This document shows positions 8,538 through 16,601 of a DNA stretch of 35,960 nt, piece after piece. The stretch lies in the NCBI RefSeq assembly GCF_042646165.1, contig NZ_JBHRTC010000034.1; one strand, 5' to 3'. Below the pieces are notes generated by a model, which was not told the DNA's origin, made no database searches, and saw only the letters and a program-made list of their open reading frames with translations. The stretch comes from Microbaculum marinum (lineage in GTDB: Bacteria > Pseudomonadota > Alphaproteobacteria > Rhizobiales > Tepidamorphaceae). The position numbers and the translations under genes are program-made. Every line of letters starts with the position of its first letter. Within the stretch, counting starts at the first letter, position 1.

Positions 8538-10370
8538 ATGGCCGATTTGGCGCGGCGTGCGCTCGGTGTTCTGACTGCAGTGGCTCTGGCTTCCGGTGCG
8601 CCGCTCGCGCCGTCGGCAATGGCTGCATCGCCGGTGCCGGTGATGACGGTCAAGATCTACAACAACACGCCGGACACCAACATATATCCGGTTCTGACGA
8701 CTGGCACCTCGAACAGCAGCCTGTGGCTGCAGGCCTGGTTCATGGTTCCGAAGGACCAGATGGGGAAGAATCCCTATCCCAAGCTGAACAGCTTCCGCTT
8801 CTATGTAGACCCGACCGGCAAGGGCATCCCGCCCGGCAAGTCCATCACCCTTTCGGTGCCGCTGTTCACTCAGCTGGTGCCGAACCGGAAGGTAGATCCC
8901 ACGAAGACGGACCAGTTCGTCGACTGGTGGGGCGGCGGCCGGATCGAGATCTTCGACGCGCCGGCCGCGTCAGGCAAGCCGCCGGTTGCCCTGACGCAAC
9001 TCTACACCAACCGGCCCACCCAGACGGTCGCCAGCCCCATCCTGAATACGCAGGTCCCCACTTGCGATGGCTGCAAGGACGAGCTGATCGTCTTCCGCGA
9101 CACCGGCGGAGGCTTCAAGAACAACGAGCCCTCCCAGCTGACCGAATACACCATGGGGGCGATCAATCAGACCACCGACCCCGTCACCCTCGACCCGCAG
9201 AACGTCGACATCGACATCTCATACGTCGATACGGCCTATCTCCCGGCCGCGATCACTCCCTACAACACGATGCTGCCGCCGATTGCCCAGGTCGGCTATG
9301 TCGGGACGCCGCAGCCGATATCGGATTTCCGCGCCGCACTGAACAAGTTCACTGCGAAGAAGTCGCCCTACGCCGGCTGGCCGCAGTTCATCGACAATCA
9401 GGGCGAAAAGATCCTCAAGGTCCCCTCGCTCCTGCACATCTTCGCTGGCGATCCGGACATGACGCCGCCGCCCTGGCCGCCGGTGGACGACATCACCGCC
9501 AAGTGGAACAAGTGCATCAAACCGAGCAGCGGATCGACCTACTGCCAGAATATCCAGACTGTGCGCGAAATGTTCATCGCGAACTACAAAAACTATGTCA
9601 GCATCTATCCGAAGAACTGCGATACAAGCAAAAAGCCGATCGCGCTGACCGAAGAGGTTCTCATTCAGCAGGTCTATGGCTTCACGCCGTTCAACCAGAA
9701 CTGCGCGGACCCGACGATCAATCTGCTCGAGAACACACCCGGCTACGCCGCGAAGGGTAGCGCCCGGTTTCACGCCACCAAGAACATCTTCGACAAGCTT
9801 CAGTACTGGCCGAACGGTCAGTTCGATCCCTATGTCCAGCTCATCCACGGCAAGGGCTACATCAACGCGCCAAACGTGTACGCCTATTCGGTCGACGACG
9901 CCGTCGGGAATCTCCAGGCGGAGGGAACGGGCTTCATCATCGCGGTCGGCGGCACCAACGGCCTGCCCAATCCGAAACCGGCGGCGCCGCCGATCAATGT
10001 CAACTTCGGATACTCCAAGAAGAACGCCGTCCGGTTCACCAAATACGGCATATGCACGTTGGTGCCGAACCGGGACGTCAATCCGGACTACGCGAGCATC
10101 GGGTTGTCCATTCTGCCGGAGAACCTCGACCAGTGCCCGTTGAGCTTCATCGACAACACCGGCGAACTCTACGTATTCAAGCTCGATTCCGCGCCACCGT
10201 ATCCGCTCGGGGTCAACAAGCTCACCCCCGCCACTCACGCGCCCATCGACTGCAGCGGCGCCGGCCGTGAGGCCAGCTGGTGCGGTCAGATCTTCGCCTA
10301 TTCCGAAGAGCCGGTCGGTATCGGACCGATCACCTCCTACGTGATCACGCCGGCCCCTGCGCAGCCGTAG
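8538..10370 (+). CDS. Secreted cysteine-containing protein of unknown function
   Basis: A 610-residue exported protein: the N-terminus (MADLARRALGVLTAVALASGAPLAPSAMA) is a Sec signal peptide. ATG 8538 follows GGAAAGGGA, so it is preferred over the upstream in-frame codons. The mature part opens with beta-rich sequence (VMTVKIYNNTPDTNIYPVL, then DPTGKGIPPGKSITLSVPLFTQL and VDWWGGGRIEIFDAP), which faintly recalls thaumatin-like or GH64-type beta-sandwich proteins. No catalytic motif could be confirmed. Ten cysteines in the mature part, including CDGC, suggest disulfides and a periplasmic or extracellular location. Pro and Asn are frequent. It is divergent from a putative regulator. Confidence 0.7.
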   Translation: MADLARRALGVLTAVALASGAPLAPSAMAASPVPVMTVKIYNNTPDTNIYPVLTTGTSNSSLWLQAWFMVPKDQMGKNPYPKLNSFRFYVDPTGKGIPPGKSITLSVPLFTQLVPNRKVDPTKTDQFVDWWGGGRIEIFDAPAASGKPPVALTQLYTNRPTQTVASPILNTQVPTCDGCKDELIVFRDTGGGFKNNEPSQLTEYTMGAINQTTDPVTLDPQNVDIDISYVDTAYLPAAITPYNTMLPPIAQVGYVGTPQPISDFRAALNKFTAKKSPYAGWPQFIDNQGEKILKVPSLLHIFAGDPDMTPPPWPPVDDITAKWNKCIKPSSGSTYCQNIQTVREMFIANYKNYVSIYPKNCDTSKKPIALTEEVLIQQVYGFTPFNQNCADPTINLLENTPGYAAKGSARFHATKNIFDKLQYWPNGQFDPYVQLIHGKGYINAPNVYAYSVDDAVGNLQAEGTGFIIAVGGTNGLPNPKPAAPPINVNFGYSKKNAVRFTKYGICTLVPNRDVNPDYASIGLSILPENLDQCPLSFIDNTGELYVFKLDSAPPYPLGVNKLTPATHAPIDCSGAGREASWCGQIFAYSEEPVGIGPITSYVITPAPAQP

Positions 10371-10497
10371 TCCGGCCCTCAACCGAGACTGCAGGTGCAG
10401 CAGATGAAGCGGGCGTCCGGCGCGGCCGGGCGCCCGGGCTGCCCGCACAGCAATCCTGTTCAAGACGAACCGGCCTCCGGCTGCTAGATTTGCGGTC

Positions 10498-11382
10498 ATG
10501 AAGGTGACCGATCAAATGCAGGCACTGGCCGAAACCGGCCTGGGCGCGGACGACCGCGCCCGATTCTGGCGCGCCGAACGCTATGGCGGGCTGGAATGCC
10601 TTGCCGCGCGGTTCGTCAGCCACCGTTATGCCCCCCACACCCACGATACCTACGTCGTCGGAGCGATCGTGGCCGGCTGCGAGACGTTCATGCTGTGCGG
10701 CGAGCGGTGTTATGCCGTGCCCGGCGACCTGTGCTTCGTGCACCCCGGCGACGTCCACGACGGCGAACCGCATGGCGGGCACTACGCCTACCGGATGTCA
10801 TATCCCGATGCCGGATTGATGCGCGACATCGCCTCCGGGCTGACCGGGCGGCGGGAGACGGAAATGCCTTACTTTCCGGAGAAGATCGTCCGCGATCCGG
10901 ACGGCGCCGCACGGTTCGTCGATGCCCATTGCGCGCTCGGCTCCGCAGACACGCTCGCTGCGGACGAGCGTTTCGTGGCGGCCCTGACTGTGATCCTGCA
11001 GCGCCATGCGCGGCTTGGCGCGCCGGCACGGCTCGGGACCGAGCCTGGCCCCGTCTCTCGGGCCGTCGACTATCTCGACGGCCACTATGCCGACGATGTC
11101 GACCTCGCCACGCTCGCCGGGGTCGCCGGCCTCAGCCGGTTCCACCTGATCCGGGCATTCCGCAAGGAAACCGGCCTGACGCCGCACGCCTGGCTTACCG
11201 ACCGGCGCATCCGCGCCGCCCGGCCGCTGCTGACGGCGGGCCGGACGCCGGGCGAGGTGGCGCTGGAATGCGGCTTTGCCGACCAGAGCCACCTGACGCG
11301 CGCCTTCAAGGCGCGGGTCGGCGTGACGCCCGGCCGGTTCCGCGACGCGAGCCTCGGTATCGCCGGCCGTCATGCCGCCTGA
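10498..11382 (+). CDS. AraC-family transcriptional regulator
   Basis: A 294-residue protein with an N-terminal cupin-like AraC sensing domain (SHRYAPHTHDTYVVGAIVAG, then AVPGDLCFVHPGDVHDGEP) and two C-terminal HTH motifs (DLATLAGVAGLSRFHLIRAFRKETGLTPHAWL; TPGEVALECGFADQSHLTRAFKARVGVTPGRFR). The end overlaps azlC by 11 nt, so it probably regulates the azlCD exporter with which it is co-transcribed. In the family, such AraC-AzlCD pairs are common, and the inducer is plausibly an amino acid. ATG 10498 has a poor ribosome binding site; ATG 10516 is an alternative start. Confidence 0.9.
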   Translation: MKVTDQMQALAETGLGADDRARFWRAERYGGLECLAARFVSHRYAPHTHDTYVVGAIVAGCETFMLCGERCYAVPGDLCFVHPGDVHDGEPHGGHYAYRMSYPDAGLMRDIASGLTGRRETEMPYFPEKIVRDPDGAARFVDAHCALGSADTLAADERFVAALTVILQRHARLGAPARLGTEPGPVSRAVDYLDGHYADDVDLATLAGVAGLSRFHLIRAFRKETGLTPHAWLTDRRIRAARPLLTAGRTPGEVALECGFADQSHLTRAFKARVGVTPGRFRDASLGIAGRHAA

Positions 11383-12082
11383 CAGACGCGACGAAGTCCG
11401 CGAGGCGCTGGTGGCGGTCGTGCCGGCGGCAATCGCCGTGATCCCGTTCGGGCTCCTGCTCGGCGCGCTGGCGGCGCAGAAGGGGCTTTCGCCGCTCGAA
11501 GTCGCGCTGATGAGCGCCACGGTGTTCGCCGGCAGCGCCCAGTTCATCGCCATCGACATCTGGACCGAGCCGGCGCCGTGGCTGCTGCTGACGGTCACGG
11601 CACTGCTGATCAACCTCCGCCACCTGCTGATGGGCGCTTCGCTGGCTCCGAAGATCCGCTCCTTCGGCACCGGTCCGAGCCTGCTGGCCCTGTTCACCAT
11701 GGTCGACGAGACCTGGGCGCTGTGCGAGCAGAGGTCGGCAAGGAAGCAGGTGACCTTCTCCTACATGGTGACGATGGGGGCGGTCCTGTGGGTCAACTGG
11801 GTCGCCTTCACGACGCTCGGCGCCGGCATCGGGGCGTTGATCGGCGACCCGTCCAGCTACGGGTTCGACTTCGCATTCTCGGCGTTGTTCCTGACCCTGA
11901 TCGTCGGCCTGTGGCGCGGATCTCGCACCGGCGTCGCCATCGCCGCCAGCGCCGTCGTCGCGGTGATCTTCCACCTGCTGTTCGACGGTCCCTGGTACAT
12001 CGCGGCGGGCGGCGTCGCCGGCGCCATCGCCGGTGCGATATACGGTCCCCGGCACGAGGCGGCCACAGAGGCGGCGCAATGA
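11372..12082 (+). CDS. azlC: AzlC-family branched-chain amino acid exporter, large subunit
   Basis: A 236-residue integral membrane protein with several hydrophobic helices and AzlC family motifs: PFGLLLGALAAQKGLSPLE, the FAGSAQFIAI block, and the LLINLRHLLMGASLAP block. AzlC and AzlD together form an exporter for branched-chain amino acids and analogues such as azaleucine. The stop overlaps the azlD ATG (ATGA), implying coupled translation and a fixed subunit ratio. The substrate is inferred from the family only. Confidence 0.92.
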   Translation: MPPDRRDEVREALVAVVPAAIAVIPFGLLLGALAAQKGLSPLEVALMSATVFAGSAQFIAIDIWTEPAPWLLLTVTALLINLRHLLMGASLAPKIRSFGTGPSLLALFTMVDETWALCEQRSARKQVTFSYMVTMGAVLWVNWVAFTTLGAGIGALIGDPSSYGFDFAFSALFLTLIVGLWRGSRTGVAIAASAVVAVIFHLLFDGPWYIAAGGVAGAIAGAIYGPRHEAATEAAQ

Positions 12083-12405
12083 GTGCCGGCATCGCCAACG
12101 CGGTCGCGATCGACCCGTTCACCTTCCTGGCGATCGCCGGCATGGCGCTTGTCACCTACGCCACCCGGGTCGGTGGCTGGCTCGCCACCCGCCGGATGGT
12201 CCTGTCGGGACGCGCGCTGGCGGCGATGGAGGCGGTGCCTGCCGCCGTGCTGACGGCGGTGATCACGCCGATGGTCCTGGTCACCGGACCCGCCGAGACG
12301 ATTGCCGCGGCGATCACGGTGGCCGCGAGCCTGAAGCTGCCGCGCCTCGTCACGGTGGCGCTCGGCGTGGTCTGCGTGGTCCTGCTGCGCAGGCTGATGT
12401 ACTGA
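12079..12405 (+). CDS. azlD: AzlD-family branched-chain amino acid exporter, small subunit
   Basis: A 108-residue hydrophobic protein with the AzlD pattern: ALVTYATRVGGWLATRRM near the N-terminus, ALAAMEAVPAAVLTAVITPMVL in the middle and a final hydrophobic helix. The ATG overlaps the azlC stop by 4 nt. It is the small partner of AzlC; neither is expected to work alone. A hairpin begins 22 nt after the stop. Confidence 0.9.
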   Translation: MSAGIANAVAIDPFTFLAIAGMALVTYATRVGGWLATRRMVLSGRALAAMEAVPAAVLTAVITPMVLVTGPAETIAAAITVAASLKLPRLVTVALGVVCVVLLRRLMY

Positions 12406-12426
12406 GCGTCGGAGTGGCGGCGCCAC

Positions 12427-12448
12427 GGCGTCCGTGCGAACGGACGCC
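12427..12448 (+). terminator. Hairpin with GCGA tetraloop after azlD
   Basis: GGCGTCCGT and ACGGACGCC form a perfect 9-bp stem around a GNRA-type GCGA loop, between convergent genes ending at 12405 and 12516. No T tract follows, so it may be a Rho-assisted or bidirectional end. A second inverted repeat (TCGGGAG/CTCCCGA, 12481-12506) lies closer to the minus-strand gene. Confidence 0.5.
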
Positions 12449-12515
12449 CCCGGCCGCCGCGACGGCGTGCCGGGAGCGGTTCGGGAGGCCGGGGAGGCTC
12501 TCCCGAAGGGAGGTG

Positions 12516-12923
12516 TCAGCCGGCCTGCAGCCGGACCACCGCTCCGCGCAGCGCGCCGTACTCGAGCCAGGCGAGGGCGGCGACGATCAGCGCCTGGGCC
12601 AGGACGAAGGCCCACCCGAGCCCGTTCGGCGCGATGAGCCCCCCGAACGCCAGCACCAGGCTGGCGGCGACCCACAGCACGTTGCCGGTGACGACGAGCC
12701 AGACGCCGGCCGCCGGCGGCGTCGGCCGGCTCGCGACGATCGCCATGAAGGCCGCGATCGGGAGCAGGGCGAGGCCGGCGTAGCACAGCAGCCCCGCGGG
12801 TATGGCCGTGACGCCGGCAATGAATCCGGCACCTGTGATCAGCACCAGGCCCATGACGGCGCAGGTCGCCGCGTCGATGCCGAGGATTGCGCGCAGCGGC
12901 AGTGAGGTAAGCGATGTCGGCAT
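12516..12923 (-). CDS. Small four-helix membrane protein of unknown function
   Basis: 135 residues. The chosen ATG 12923 has an excellent ribosome binding site (AAGGAGA, 5 nt upstream); the frame is open further but without such a signal. Four hydrophobic segments, roughly 14-36, 42-64, 73-95 and 102-122, are separated by short loops, with SRPTPPAAG between helices 2 and 3. There are no recognisable catalytic residues. It is divergent from an XRE regulator with a palindromic site between them, so it is the most likely regulated gene. Confidence 0.75.
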   Translation of the reverse strand: MPTSLTSLPLRAILGIDAATCAVMGLVLITGAGFIAGVTAIPAGLLCYAGLALLPIAAFMAIVASRPTPPAAGVWLVVTGNVLWVAASLVLAFGGLIAPNGLGWAFVLAQALIVAALAWLEYGALRGAVVRLQAG

Positions 12924-12998
12924 GGTTGTCTCCTTGCGGTTGCCGGCGGTACGCCGGTTCCATGCCCGCAAGCATTGACGGCGGATGGCGGCGGGTCG

Positions 12999-13015
12999 AT
13001 TACCTGTGAGGTAAT
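12999..13015. promoter_or_regulatory. 17-bp palindromic operator candidate
   Basis: ATTACCTGTGAGGTAAT has perfect 7-bp arms around GTG. It lies 75 nt upstream of the membrane protein start (12923, minus) and 35 nt upstream of ATG 13051 on the plus strand. The position and symmetry fit autoregulation by the dimeric XRE protein. The right arm's GAGG could also act as a ribosome binding site for ATG 13021. Confidence 0.6.
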
Positions 13016-13050
13016 TGGCCATGCGCGCCGCCGACCCGTATTCTGCCCTC

Positions 13051-13860
13051 ATGTCGGAACCGGACTCCTCGATCGGCGACCTCGTGCGCAGCTGGCGCCG
13101 GCGCCGGCGGCTGAGCCAGCTCGATCTGGCTGTCGAGGCGGAGATCTCCCAGCGCCACCTGAGTTTCGTCGAATCCGGCCGGTCTCGTCCGAGCCGCGAC
13201 ATGGTCTTGCACCTGGCCGAGCGACTGGCGGTGCCGCTGCGCCAGCGCAACGAGATGCTGCTCGCTGCCGGCTACGCGCCGGCCTACCGGGATCGCGCAC
13301 TCGACGATCCGGGGCTTGCGGCGGCGCGCCATGCCGTCGACCTCATCCTGGCCGGCCACGAGCCGCATCCGGCGCTGGCCGTCGACCGGCACTGGACGCT
13401 GGTATCGATGAACCGGTCTGTCGCGCCGCTCCTGGCCGGTGTCGACGCCGGCCTGCTCGAACCGCCGGTGAATGTGCTGCGCCTCAGCCTGCACCCGCGG
13501 GGTCTGGCGCCGCGCATCGCAAACTTCCGGGAGTGGCGGGCGCACATTCTGGCGCGGCTCTCGCAGCAGATCGAAAATTCCGCGGATCGCACGCTCATCG
13601 CGCTGATGGAAGAGCTGAAGGGGTACCCGGTCCCCCCCGGTGCGAAGCCCTACGGCGCCGGCGCCGCCCCCGCGCTGGGCGGCATCGCGATCCCCTTCGC
13701 GTTGCGCACGCCGGGAGGTGTCCTGTCGTTCCTCGGCACGACGACGGTGTTCGGGACGGCGCTGGATATTGCGCTGTCGGAGCTCGCCATCGAATCCTTC
13801 TTTCCTGCCGATCCGGAGACGGCCGCGGCGATGCGCCTGACCGTCGCCGCGCCGGACTGA
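13051..13860 (+). CDS. XRE-family regulator with MmyB-like ligand-binding domain
   Basis: 269 residues. The N-terminal HTH (IGDLVRSWRRRRRLSQLDLAVEAEISQRHLSFVESGRSRPSRDMV) is followed by PLRQRNEMLLAAGYAPAYRDR, a hallmark of XRE regulators joined to an MmyB-type PAS-like domain; the C-terminal 170 residues (LAVDRHWTLVSMNRS... to the end) fit that domain. ATG 13051 starts close to the HTH as in homologues. ATG 13021 (279 residues) is possible, with its ribosome binding site inside the palindrome. TTG 13015 is unlikely because it would overlap that site. It probably controls the divergent membrane protein and itself. Confidence 0.85.
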   Translation: MSEPDSSIGDLVRSWRRRRRLSQLDLAVEAEISQRHLSFVESGRSRPSRDMVLHLAERLAVPLRQRNEMLLAAGYAPAYRDRALDDPGLAAARHAVDLILAGHEPHPALAVDRHWTLVSMNRSVAPLLAGVDAGLLEPPVNVLRLSLHPRGLAPRIANFREWRAHILARLSQQIENSADRTLIALMEELKGYPVPPGAKPYGAGAAPALGGIAIPFALRTPGGVLSFLGTTTVFGTALDIALSELAIESFFPADPETAAAMRLTVAAPD

Positions 13861-13873
13861 CCAGCACCGTTTC

Positions 13874-15688
13874 CTATACCGGCTCCGTCGCCGCGATCAG
13901 CCAGTCCCTGTCGTCACCCTGCAGGTGCGGCCCGATCAGCTCGCGCACGCGGGCGTGGTAGGCGTCGAGCCAGGCGATCTCCTCAGGCGTCAGCAGCGTC
14001 GGGTCGACGAGTCGGCGGTCGAACGGGACGAGGGTGAGCGCTTCGAAGGACAGGAGCTTCTTTTCGCCGCCGGGAACCTCGACGGGATCCGTCACCAGTT
14101 CGAGGTTTTCTATGCGGATGCCGTATTCGCCGGTCTTGTAGTAACCTGGCTCGTTGGAGACGATCATGCCCGGCTTGAACGCGGCGCTGCCGGTCTTGGC
14201 GATCCGCTGCGGGCCTTCGTGAACCGACAGGTAGCTGCCGACGCCGTGGCCGGTGCCGTGGTCGAAGTCGAGGCCGGCCTGCCACAGCGCGTAGCGGGCC
14301 AGCGTGTCGATCTGCGCCCCCGAGGTGCCTTCGGGAAAGCGTGCCGTGGCGATCGCGATATGGCCCTTCAGCACCAGCGTGAAGTGCCGGCGCATGTCGT
14401 CGCTGGGCACGCCGACGGCCACCGTGCGGGTGATGTCGGTGGTGCCGTCGACGTACTGGGCGCCGGAGTCGACCAAGTAGAGTTCGCCCGGCTTCAGCGG
14501 CCGGTTCGTCGCCGTCGTCACCCGGTAGTGCACGATCGCGCCGTTCGGCCCGGCGCCGGAGATGGTGTCGAAGGATATCTCCTTCAGCGCACCCGTCTCG
14601 GCGCGGCACGCCTCTAGTTTCGTCGCTGCCGCGATCTCGTCGACGTGGCCCGACGGCGCCTCCCGGTCGAGCCAGGCCAGGAACCGGCAGACGGCGGCCC
14701 CGTCGCGCAGGTGGGCGGAGCGGGCGCCGGCGATCTCGGCGGCGTTCTTGGTCGCCTTCGGCAGCAGGCAGGGATCCTCGCCTGGCAGGATGCGCGCGCC
14801 GGCTGCTTCGAGCCGGTCGGAGATCCACTGAGCCGCGGTCGCCTCGTCGAGGCGGAACACGGCGTGATGCTCGGCCGCCCTGTCGAGGACGTCGCCGAAG
14901 GTGGCGGGTTCGGCAACGTCCGCGACCGCCTCGATATGGTCGCGCGACGCGTTCGACAGCTTGCGTCCGTCGATGACCAGCGTCGGCCGCCCCTCCGCCG
15001 GCACCACCGCGAACGACAGCGGCAGCGGCGTGTGCGCCACGTCCGAGCCTCGGATGTTGAACAGCCAGGCAATCGACTCCGGCTGGGTCAGGACGGTCGC
15101 GCCGGCCTTCGCCTTCGACAGGATCGCCTGCACCTCGGCGATCTTCTCCTGTGCCGTGCGTCCGGCATAGGCTTCGGTGTGGATGGCGACCTTGCCGAGC
15201 GGCGGCGCGGGGCGGTCGGCCCAGACCGCATCGAGCGGATTGTCCGTGCTTGCCACCAGCCTGGCGCCCGTCGTCTCGGCGATCTTCTGCAGTCGCTTGA
15301 CGCCGGCGATCGTGTGCAGCCAGGGATCGTAGCCGAGCCTGGCATCGGGCCACAGATGCTCTTCCAGCCACTTGTCCCAGCCATCGGTGATCAGGTGCCG
15401 CGGTTCGAAGGCCTCCGTGTCCACCTGGTCGCGTACCTGCAGCGTATAGCGCCCGTCGACGAAGATCGCCGCACGGTGCTTCAGGACTACGGCGATGCCC
15501 GCCGACCCGGAAAATCCCGTCAGCCACTTCAGCCGCTCCGCCGAGGGCGGCACGTATTCCCCCTGGTGTTCGTCGGATCTCGGAATCAGGAAGCCGTCGA
15601 GACCGCGCCGCTCAAGCTCGGCCTGGAGGCGGCTGAGTCGTTCTGCGCCGTGGCTTGGATCAGCCACTTCATCGAATGTCTGGAACAT
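13874..15688 (-). CDS. Xaa-Pro aminopeptidase (M24B, long form)
   Basis: The enzyme removes an N-terminal residue preceding proline, using two metal ions. The 604-residue length is that of the three-domain, eukaryote-like aminopeptidase P, not the ~440-residue E. coli PepP. Two N-terminal creatinase-like domains (1 to about 310) precede the pita-bread catalytic domain. Metal ligands visible: Asp407 and Asp418 (YLVDSGAQYVDGTTDITRT), His481 (HGTGHGVGSYLSVHEGP), Glu513 (SNEPGYY) and Glu527 (GIRIENLE). His387 in AIVHYRV is the usual substrate-side histidine. No signal peptide, so cytoplasmic. Confidence 0.93.
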   Translation of the reverse strand: MFQTFDEVADPSHGAERLSRLQAELERRGLDGFLIPRSDEHQGEYVPPSAERLKWLTGFSGSAGIAVVLKHRAAIFVDGRYTLQVRDQVDTEAFEPRHLITDGWDKWLEEHLWPDARLGYDPWLHTIAGVKRLQKIAETTGARLVASTDNPLDAVWADRPAPPLGKVAIHTEAYAGRTAQEKIAEVQAILSKAKAGATVLTQPESIAWLFNIRGSDVAHTPLPLSFAVVPAEGRPTLVIDGRKLSNASRDHIEAVADVAEPATFGDVLDRAAEHHAVFRLDEATAAQWISDRLEAAGARILPGEDPCLLPKATKNAAEIAGARSAHLRDGAAVCRFLAWLDREAPSGHVDEIAAATKLEACRAETGALKEISFDTISGAGPNGAIVHYRVTTATNRPLKPGELYLVDSGAQYVDGTTDITRTVAVGVPSDDMRRHFTLVLKGHIAIATARFPEGTSGAQIDTLARYALWQAGLDFDHGTGHGVGSYLSVHEGPQRIAKTGSAAFKPGMIVSNEPGYYKTGEYGIRIENLELVTDPVEVPGGEKKLLSFEALTLVPFDRRLVDPTLLTPEEIAWLDAYHARVRELIGPHLQGDDRDWLIAATEPV

Positions 15689-15818
15689 CGCTCTTAACTA
15701 GAATGAAGGCATCCGCCGATCAATCCGTGATCGGTACCTCGTCTACTGCCGAAGAATGCGCACTGCGTGCGCAAGGACGGGGCTCGCTTGCTCCTCTTGT
15801 GTGCAGTGCAGCAAAAAA

Positions 15819-15832
15819 TTTGCGCATGCAAA
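15819..15832. promoter_or_regulatory. Short inverted repeat upstream of the DUF1127-like gene
   Basis: TTTGC-GCAT-GCAAA lies in the 264-nt gap between the aminopeptidase P start and the gene at 15953. The arms are only 5 bp, so the operator role is a guess; the rest of the gap holds nothing recognisable. Confidence 0.25.
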
Positions 15833-15952
15833 AACTGCAGGCCTGTCATGTGGCTAACGGGCTTCCAATCAGGTCAGTAATTCTTACCTTTCCGCTCAGA
15901 ACGGCGAGAGACACGAGCCTCAAGATACGGTCTCAAGCACACGGAGCCATTC

Positions 15953-16174
15953 ATGACCACGACGACATTCTCTCCGGCCCACATAGGCACCACTGAGGCG
16001 CGGCAGGACCGCAGCCTTTTCCGGCGGGCTCTGGATCACATGATCCGGGCGCGTGAGGCGGAGGCGAAGCGGCGCATGGCCGCGACGCTTTGGACCTACA
16101 GCGATCAGACGCTGACCGAGATGGGCCTGACCCGCGAAGAACTTGCGCGCTGGCATTCCGGCGCGAACGACTGA
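15953..16174 (+). CDS. Small DUF1127-like protein
   Basis: 73 residues, preceded by GGAG at 15943-15946 with good spacing. The C-terminal half (RMAATLWTYSDQTLTEMGLTREELARWHSG) has the DUF1127 pattern, in which a basic helix is followed by L...D..L.DIGL.R.....W. The middle is rich in Arg, Glu and Ala and probably helical. Some alphaproteobacterial DUF1127 proteins act in RNA-related or phosphate/stress responses, but nothing here shows that for this one. It is a single-gene unit ending at a strong terminator. Confidence 0.7.
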   Translation: MTTTTFSPAHIGTTEARQDRSLFRRALDHMIRAREAEAKRRMAATLWTYSDQTLTEMGLTREELARWHSGAND

Positions 16175-16213
16175 CGCCAGTTCACTGACCTGAGTTTCCT
16201 CCCGACTGATACT

Positions 16214-16247
16214 CCCCGGTGCGGTTTTCCGCTCCGGGGGTTTTTTT
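16214..16247 (+). terminator. Rho-independent terminator
   Basis: CCCCGG-T-GCGG, a TTTT loop, CCGC-T-CCGGGG, then seven T. It is a textbook intrinsic terminator 40 nt after the DUF1127-like gene and the clearest in the window. Confidence 0.92.
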
Positions 16248-16601
16248 CAGTCGGCGCTGTTGTTTTCCACATGCTTGCCTGACTGGCTGCGGCCGTCTTC
16301 CGGTTTGAAACCGGCTTCCAGGTCTTACGGTCGTCAAAACGGACGCGGGTAGCGGATCCGGTCCGGTTCAAGCGCGCCCGATCCGTAGCCCGGATGCCGC
16401 TTCGCGCAATCCGTTCCACGCTTCTCTTGCGAGCCTTCTCTGGCGTCAGCCGCGCGACCCGCAACCGCAAGGGCGATTGTCTTGGCGCCGGCGAACGCCG
16501 CGCGGTCACCGGCGACCCCGGCTCCTGGCGTTGCCGCCCCTCCCATTTCGCGACGAACTGTACTAGAACGACCGCAAAGTACATCCGATGGATCCGAGAC
16601 G
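16248..16601. other. Gap upstream of gatB
   Basis: No gene is supported. The one structure seen is a 15-bp palindrome, CCGGTTTGAAACCGG (16301-16315), too far (about 290 nt) from gatB to be called its operator with confidence. The gatB frame is open back through 16482 but without a better start. Confidence 0.4.

Noticed and set aside
13015..13050. TTG 13015 as the start of the XRE regulator
   Set aside because: It would overlap the palindromic operator and give an N-terminal extension not typical of the family; ATG 13051 or 13021 fits better.
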